Notes under the pieces: generated by a model | What the model was told of the DNA's origin: nothing | The model's input: the letters and a program-made list of their open reading frames with translations, nothing else | Databases searched by the model: none | NCBI RefSeq assembly: GCF_017562075.2 | Contig: NC_054082.1 | Span: 17,368,927-17,432,926 of the forward strand | DNA: 64,000 bases | Direction: 5' to 3' | From: Anopheles merus | Lineage: Eukaryota > Arthropoda > Insecta > Diptera > Culicidae | Program-made: the position numbers and the translations under genes | In this document: piece after piece, positions 58,294 through 64,000 of the stretch | Layout: every line of letters starts with the position of its first letter | Numbering within the stretch: position 1 is the stretch's first letter

Positions 58294-58924
58294 TTAATTC
58301 ATTGCCAACCAGTCGTACACCTCGTCGATGCCTTCCTTCGTAATGGCACTGAACTGCACGATCGTTATGTGCTGCGGTATCTGCTTTTGAAATTTTTCCA
58401 TCTGCAGCATGAGCAGCGCCTCGTTACGCATCTGACGATAGGCAAGATCCATCTTTGAAAGTACGAGCAGAAATTTCGTCTTTTTCAATCGCGGTTCCGC
58501 TAGCATGGAGTACAGCAGCACACCTCGGTACGGCGGGGAGAAAAGGTAATGTATTGGTAAGATCACGAGAAACGAATATTCAACAAAGCTATGATTTACC
58601 TGCGGCCGATATTTGGCACAGATTCGAAGTATCCACCACATAGATAAGCTTCTCCACTGGATTGAGCAAATAGTCGCGCCAGATGGGCGCCAAACATCCG
58701 CCGACTTCACGCACCTGCACCAACTCTTTGCGCTTTCCCGGTGGAGGAATCTTCTGGTTCACATCCTTCTCGTCGATAACGATCGGCGGTATCTTGATGG
58801 TGTACAGGTTCGTGCCCACGCTCGGAACGGAATGGGAGGTAAAGTTCACCGAGTCCGGTTTCTGCAGGCAGGTCAGCAGGAGCGTTTTACCAGCACTCAT
58901 CGGACCAAGGCACAGGTAAGACAT
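58294..58924 (-). CDS. ARL16: ADP-ribosylation factor-like protein 16 (184 aa)
   Basis: Minus-strand exons: 58924-58600 and 58523-58294 joined across a 76-bp intron; 185 codons with stop. Small GTPase of the Arf family whose vertebrate member has roles in ciliary traffic. The P-loop is GPMSAGKT (residues 7-14), a standard GxxxxGKT form. Switch I/interswitch is PSVGTNLYTI, switch II REVGGCLAPIW (the ARL16-type RELGGCMxPIW), and the family's VDTS segment appears at LIYVVDTSN. The guanine-specificity motif reads SKMD rather than NKxD, a diverged base-recognition loop. The C-terminus ends EVYDWLAMN. Initiation at 58924 (MSYLCLGP) matches the family start; a longer upstream frame exists but is unlikely. 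It is divergent from mRpL27, with 238 bp between start codons. Confidence 0.9.
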
Positions 58925-59162
58925 GGCTACGGATAACGTTTTCTGCCTATTTGTGCAATTTGTGGACCGACGTTTCCGTTCCTGATTGATCGATAGTTTT
59001 CCGTTGCCATGGACAGACGGGCACTGCGGCTGATGAACGTTCCCGAAGGGGGGCACGTTCGTTATGACAGCTCCACAATGTTTACGTAAAAGTTCGCTCT
59101 CTGCCGGGTGGTGGTGTTCTCGAAAAGCAATTGTCGTGCGTAATTGTGCGCGTGCAGTGAAA

Positions 59163-59716
59163 ATGAATTCCAGCATTCTTACCCGGTTGCACCAAGGGCT
59201 CGCTCCGTTTTTGAGTAAGTAATGCCAACACTATGGGAAATGCAGAATGCAGAGAGTGCTAATTGTCTTTGCCATGTTGCAGCAACCGTGCGAAATGCGT
59301 CCAAGAAAACGGGCGGTAGCTCGCGAAATCCTCCAAAACATCCGCGCCCGAAGCATCGTGGTTGGAAGGTGCAGGATGGCCATCACGTATCGGCTGGCAC
59401 TATACTGGTAACACAGCGCACCACTCGCTTCCATCCCGGATTGAATGTAAGAAAATGATGGCTGGTTGCAAGTGTTTTCTGTAAATAACACCAGTTCCCT
59501 CGTTCTTCGTAGGTTGGCTTCGGTAAAAATGGCACCCTGTTCGCTATGGAGCACGGCAAGGTGTACGTTACCTGTGAAAAGATTGACCCAAACTGGGATC
59601 ATACCTGGGTGCAGCGGTGCTATGCCGGCCGGGAGGGACAAACTATTTACAAGAAGTTCTTCAACGTGGTACCAGCACCGCAACACCAGCGCTTTAAGCT
59701 GATAGATGAAATTTAA
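59163..59716 (+). CDS. mRpL27: Mitochondrial ribosomal protein L27 (139 aa)
   Basis: Coding exons: 59163-59214, 59283-59446, 59513-59716; total 140 codons with stop. Large-subunit mitoribosome protein, homologue of bacterial bL27. The N-terminus MNSSILTRLHQGLAPFLS is basic/hydrophobic and fits a mitochondrial presequence. The L27 core reads VRNASKKTGGSS, HRGWKVQDGHHVSAGTILVTQRTTRFHPGLNVGFGKNGTLFA (the R-Q-RGT-like region with G-Gly-G landmarks), EHGKVYVT and WDHTWVQRCYA. The extra C-terminal segment is typical of mitochondrial forms. Phase of all three exons agrees. Confidence 0.93.
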
Positions 59717-61734
59717 CTCAGTTCTCAGACGAATGTGTGACCCCGTAGCCGGGTGATAGTTCGGATAAATACAATAGTGTGTTGTACTTCACGTGAATCG
59801 CTTCATTTGCATTCATTCGTAATATATTTGGTTCGTTATGTTCGATCGAAACGGGAAGCAAACCAGTTTTACAGCCACCGGTGAATCAAGTAGTAGCGAG
59901 CTTTTTACGTTTCTTGTTGGCCATTAGGCGGAGTGTGGAAGCCTCTCCGCTAGAAGCCGTTTCTTTTCATTTGGTATGCCTTTTTTAAGTTTCCCTTTTG
60001 TTTTGCTCTTGCAACGTTATAGCAGCGGTCTAAAAGTTGTGAACATATGTAACTACCAACGGATGTGGAGAGGAGATTAAATGCGCAAAGATTGTAAAAG
60101 CGGCAATAACTAGCATTTCCGAAGCCCCATTCCCTTTCCTATACTGTACACTCGTCGCCTATACTGTACTGTTTGCAATGGCTAAAGACGAGAACTCGTC
60201 GATCACTTGTCCCGAGCATGGGGCAAAGCTTTTTTCACTAATTGGTCAATCGCCTTCCAATGTGTGGGGCATGTCATTTCTGTTTCGTTCTTCGTTCGAT
60301 CCATTGCAGGATTGTAGAGTGAATAAATATAAATAGAGGACGTGTAGGTGCTTCCAAGTGCTACAGTTACCGAATTCCGGTTAGCTAGAATGAAACCAGA
60401 TTCAAACCATACTCCCATCCCGCCCTGGAACTACCTACCACACGATCTCAAAATCTCATAAGTAATGCTCTCACTGTTCTCTGCCTTATCCTACAATCCA
60501 ACCGTTCGGCTTTCTCCCATATTAATCCCTAATTCTACTAAGTTGAGTACGGGTGTGTGTGAGAGGGAGTATGTTACAACACAAAATGAAACCAAAAAAC
60601 ACGATTTGTCTTTATGTTCGCTCTATGCCTATTTTAATTCTTAGTTACACACTTGTCCATAACCAGACTCTGTATATGAAAACTCTGAAATAATTGGACT
60701 AATTGGTTAACAAACAAACAAACAAACAAATAATACAACAATATTTGATACGTATATTGCTACGCAAAACACATCTCACGAGGACTGCGCACAAACGCAG
60801 CAATTGAATCTTTGATAATCGGTCACATAATGGTACCTCCTTCTCTGCAACTTCGCAACTGTGTACGAGTTGCTAGTTGATAAACATAAATTAGGAGAGG
60901 ATTTAGAGGGACGAAGATAAACAAAAAAAAATGCTAACAAAATACTTTAATGATTCGTTCGGTTTCAATTACGCGCAATGTCGTAAATAATGTTTCTGCG
61001 TACCTTTGCATCCTACCATTCACGAGCAGATGATAACCTTTTTTTTTGGAACAGGGAATAAACGAAGCTGGACTAGATTTATGGAACTTGTAGCCAAAAA
61101 CGGACGGGGTAATTATAATTGGTTAGAGTGGTATAAAGATCGCTCGGTTTCTAACACTACTACCGGCTCTGCTTTGCGCCATTTGCTGTTTGGCGGAGAG
61201 CGGGAAACCGGGGTCGTCGTTGTATTCGTAATTTCATATCAATTCGCCGGCCTGGGGTAGCTCTGGCGATAGAAACTGCGCTCTAGTGTGGCCTTCTACA
61301 ATTGTGCATCATTTTTGCTCAACACTGTGTCTACCCTACTGTAATAACTTTGTTGTTGCACGTGCTATTGCGATTGCTACTTGCGGCAGGATTTTAATTT
61401 CCCTCCCTTTACGCGGTGCCTGCCCATTGTTTGGATAAATAATTACAATCTGAATTAACGTCACTTCCTTGGCTTGCTTGGCCTGCTTTTCGATCTCGCG
61501 TAGTAGTTGCTAAGGGCTACCGGGGTTCAGTGGAACCCTTAGACAGCAGGAACCTTTAAGCATTGCTTGGTGCGAATTGCTTGCCTACGGATTACACACG
61601 CCTCTGTGTCGGGTTCTTGTGAAGTGAACATTTGCTTCCATCAACTAAATCACAGCTTCCGATTGGAACGTGTGTCGCTACTAGCACAGGACACCCCACC
61701 AGGAGACCAGGTGCAGACAGGTGCCGTCCACCAA
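59717..61734. other. About 2 kb with no gene; likely 3' UTR of the minus-strand fusion gene and of mRpL27
   Basis: No coding exon is recognised. There is a short (CAAA)n run at about 60711-60730 and AAAAAAAA at about 60921. mRpL27 probably ends within the first 100 bp. The rest may be a long 3' UTR of the gene on the minus strand, but no clear minus-strand AATAAA is close to its stop. Confidence 0.35.
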
Positions 61735-64000
61735 TTAGTTCTCATTGCTCCGGCTACCGTACAGCCCGATGACGGCCTTCTTAATCCGCTTAATGTCCCG
61801 CGCATTGGTACGGCAGCATCCGCCGACAAACTTGACGCCCATTTCCACCCACTGCGGTAGGTAGGTTTCCAGTGGGGTCAGATTTTCCGCACCCCGCCAG
61901 CAGCTGGCCGCCGCGTCCCACTGTTCGCCCGAGTTCGGGTAGACGATCAGCGGTATGCGTTCGCTTTCCGGCGGTGTACCGGCCGCCCGCTGCTGCAGCA
62001 GCTCGTGCACCGACCGCAACAGTGGCAGCACGTGCTGCGGATTGACGCAGTTGACGCCGATCGCTAGCAGATTCGGGTTGGCCAGTTGCCGCGCCCGGTT
62101 CCACAGAGCGAGCACCGTTTCGGCAAAGTTTTCGCCGTGCGCGAGCGACGCACCGTCGCGACACTGGAACGAAATCCAAAACCGCACGGTCGGATGGTCG
62201 GCCGACAGCAGGTCGAGCAGCGCTTCCGCCTCCATGCGGCAGGGGATCGTTTCGATCGCGAGCGCATCGACACCGGCCTCCACGATCGCGTTAATCCGGG
62301 GCCGGTGCCACTTTTGCAACCGGTTCGCCGGCACGTGGTCGGCATACGCGCCCGTATACTCGGACCCGTCGTGCAGATGCGCCCCGTACGGCCCGATCGA
62401 ACCGACCACCCACGGTATTTTGTGGGACTTGTTTTCCAGCTTCTCGGCCAGGTAGCGGGTCCGGGCGCGCCGCGCCAGCTCGACGCTGGCCCTGATCAGC
62501 TTCAGCGATTCGTCCTCGTTGAGATCGAGAAAGTCCATGTAGCCCTCGATGGACGCCTGGTACGTGTTGGTCAGGATGCAGTCCGCGCCCGCCTTCAGAT
62601 AGTCGAGATGCGTCTCCAGCACGGCGGCCGGGTTCGTCGCATTGAAGCGCGACGTCCAGAGCGGATCCTTGTCCAGCTTGGCGCCGACGTGCTCGGTGAG
62701 CTGCGTGCTGAATCCACCATCGATTACGATTACCTTGCGCGAGGCAAGCTTAAACGATTTGCTCTTGTCGGTGCGCACCGGCAGCGAGAACGGGGCGGAA
62801 CTGAACGGATCGTCCTCGTCGTCGCCGAGCGTGTCGGGGATGTTCTCGGGCGAGAATGGGGCGGCCTGCTGAACGGTCGATAGGGCCGCCACATTGCCCG
62901 CGGCGCTCGCGGACGTCTGGATCAGCGGTAGCGACGAGTGGCGCGGCACTTCGGGCGGCGTCTTCAAGCTACCCTGGCTGCCCTGCTCGCGGATCTTGTC
63001 AAACTCCTCGCCGAAAATGTGATCCTCGGTCATTTGCGCGAACGGTGTCGGATCGCCGAACGGGTTCCAGTTGGCGCTACCGCCCGCCGATGACGTGGAT
63101 CGCTGCTGCTGAAACAGCTGCGGATTGGAGCTAGAGGCGAGGCTGCTGGCATGCTGCTGCTGCTGCTGTTTGTGCAGCGAACTGTTGGACCCGCTCGCCA
63201 TCGATGCACTGACGGAGGCGGCCGTCTGCCCGACGCTCGGACTTACCGATGACGGCTGGTAGTTGTTGGTGGACTGGTCGAACGGGGCCAGAAACTGGGA
63301 CGTTTCCGTGGCGAACGCTTTGTTGAAGGCCGACGTATCGCTCACGTTCCGCCGATGGCCGGACGGTTTCGGTGGCGCCAGTATGCCGACCCCGGCCCCA
63401 TGAACGCCACTGCTCGAGGACGAGTTGGAACCACCGAGGGTGGGCGTTTGTGCCGCCGCACTGGACGGGCCGGGATGCTGCTGTTGCGTACCGGCATGGC
63501 TCGGCGAATGTACCATCGACAGCGAGGAGGACGACGAGTTGGGAGCCGAAGCGGTGGGCATTTCGCCTCCGCTTGGAATCGGGGCCAGCTCCGCCTCCCG
63601 GAAGGGATCGGGATACGTCGTCTGGAACAGGGCGGCCACCGCAACGGGCTGTGCCGGCAACGCTGTCACCGCCGTGCCATCCTTCCCTGCTACAGTAGGC
63701 GCCGTTGGATCGATCGAACCCGCTGATGCGGCGGCCACCGTGGGGACACTGGAGGAGTTGCTGGCCGGTGGGAAATTGGCGGCAAATTTCGCTACGAACG
63801 CTTCCGGTGCATCGGTGGGGGCGGTAGTGCCGATCGTGCCCGCCGCCGGTGCCATGCCGGGCGTTGGCGAGGAGATGATGTTTTTCGGCGAAGGATTCGG
63901 CGGCAAACCGAGGGAAAAGCTGCTCACGCCCATCTGGCCAGGTGTCGCTACCTGCGATGCTTTCGGTCGTTGTCGAGGAGCGACGCTTGTTCCACCCTCT
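61735..64000 (-). CDS. Fusion of Numb-associated/AAK1-type kinase C-terminus with homocysteine S-methyltransferase (partial, 5' end beyond window)
   Basis: One uninterrupted minus-strand frame runs from the window edge to TAA at 61735-61737 (about 754 visible residues). The N-terminal visible part matches the C-terminal region of Nak/AAK1/BIKE kinases: TSVAPRQRPKA, GHRRNVSDTSAFN, WNPFGDPTPFAQMTEDHIFG, EEFDKIREQGSQGS, plus DDPF and NPF adaptor-binding motifs; the kinase domain must lie beyond 64000. From about 62736 it becomes a complete homocysteine S-methyltransferase (333 aa): VIVIDGGFSTQL, ILTNTYQASIEGYMDFL, VGSIGPYGAHLHDGSEYTGAY, FWISFQCRDG, IGVNCVNP and VGGCCRTNARDIKRIKKA, with the zinc Cys in GVNC and GGCC. 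No Met lies between TEDHIFG and DGGFSTQL, so the methyltransferase has no start of its own in this exon. Whether the polypeptide is made as one chain is inference; a donor-like AAG|gtaatc at the junction offers an alternative. Confidence 0.8.
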   Translation of the reverse strand, partial: EGGTSVAPRQRPKASQVATPGQMGVSSFSLGLPPNPSPKNIISSPTPGMAPAAGTIGTTAPTDAPEAFVAKFAANFPPASNSSSVPTVAAASAGSIDPTAPTVAGKDGTAVTALPAQPVAVAALFQTTYPDPFREAELAPIPSGGEMPTASAPNSSSSSLSMVHSPSHAGTQQQHPGPSSAAAQTPTLGGSNSSSSSGVHGAGVGILAPPKPSGHRRNVSDTSAFNKAFATETSQFLAPFDQSTNNYQPSSVSPSVGQTAASVSASMASGSNSSLHKQQQQQHASSLASSSNPQLFQQQRSTSSAGGSANWNPFGDPTPFAQMTEDHIFGEEFDKIREQGSQGSLKTPPEVPRHSSLPLIQTSASAAGNVAALSTVQQAAPFSPENIPDTLGDDEDDPFSSAPFSLPVRTDKSKSFKLASRKVIVIDGGFSTQLTEHVGAKLDKDPLWTSRFNATNPAAVLETHLDYLKAGADCILTNTYQASIEGYMDFLDLNEDESLKLIRASVELARRARTRYLAEKLENKSHKIPWVVGSIGPYGAHLHDGSEYTGAYADHVPANRLQKWHRPRINAIVEAGVDALAIETIPCRMEAEALLDLLSADHPTVRFWISFQCRDGASLAHGENFAETVLALWNRARQLANPNLLAIGVNCVNPQHVLPLLRSVHELLQQRAAGTPPESERIPLIVYPNSGEQWDAAASCWRGAENLTPLETYLPQWVEMGVKFVGGCCRTNARDIKRIKKAVIGLYGSRSNEN

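Overview
The window is eukaryotic nuclear DNA, most likely from a mosquito and probably an Anopheles. The evidence is short GT-AG introns (about 55-250 bp), GC-rich exons in AT-richer spacers, abundant CA/GT microsatellites, and insect-like versions of conserved proteins. Species was inferred from the sequence only. Where introns exist, exon joins below were worked out by hand from splice consensus, reading phase and family similarity; features spanning introns give the joined exon coordinates in the evidence.

Layout. 1-10 kb: three neighbouring genes (one +, two -) for large low-complexity secreted or membrane proteins that I do not recognise. They share a plan: signal peptide or missing first exon, disordered body, Gly/Ala/Met-rich hydrophobic segment near the C-terminal part, basic tail. 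9.9-19.2 kb: no convincing gene; it holds simple repeats and a perfect 53-bp inverted repeat. 19-23 kb (+): a membrane-anchored SDR-fold protein lacking most of the SDR catalytic residues, then ketohexokinase, whose only coding intron starts in a 132-bp GT microsatellite. 24.7-26.6 kb (-): an LPGAT1-type acyltransferase. 29.7-33.5 kb: proteasome subunit Rpn1 (+), converging on an AN1 zinc-finger gene (-). 34-36.7 kb (+): an unrecognised small tail-anchored protein gene with a possible alternative short 3' exon and a TIR element in its intron. 38.5-41 kb (+): cyclin B3.

42-47.2 kb (-): mitochondrial SSB and Claspin. 47.6-49.7 kb (+): a Tudor/CCCH protein diverging from Claspin. 49.8-52.3 kb (-): CPSF100. 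52.8-53.5 kb (+): V-ATPase subunit F, converging on DDB1 (54.0-57.9 kb, -). 58.3-58.9 kb (-): ARL16, diverging from mitochondrial ribosomal protein L27 (59.2-59.7 kb, +). 61.7-64 kb (-, cut by the window edge): one uninterrupted reading frame joining the C-terminal half of a Numb-associated/AAK1-type kinase to a complete homocysteine S-methyltransferase domain.

The right half is a dense block of housekeeping, cell-cycle and genome-maintenance genes (CycB3, mtSSB, Claspin, DDB1, Rpn1, CPSF100) with short shared divergent promoters and convergent 3' ends that probably overlap. The most unusual items are the kinase-methyltransferase fusion, the catalytically degenerate SDR, the perfect 53-bp hairpin, and the microsatellite used as a splice donor.
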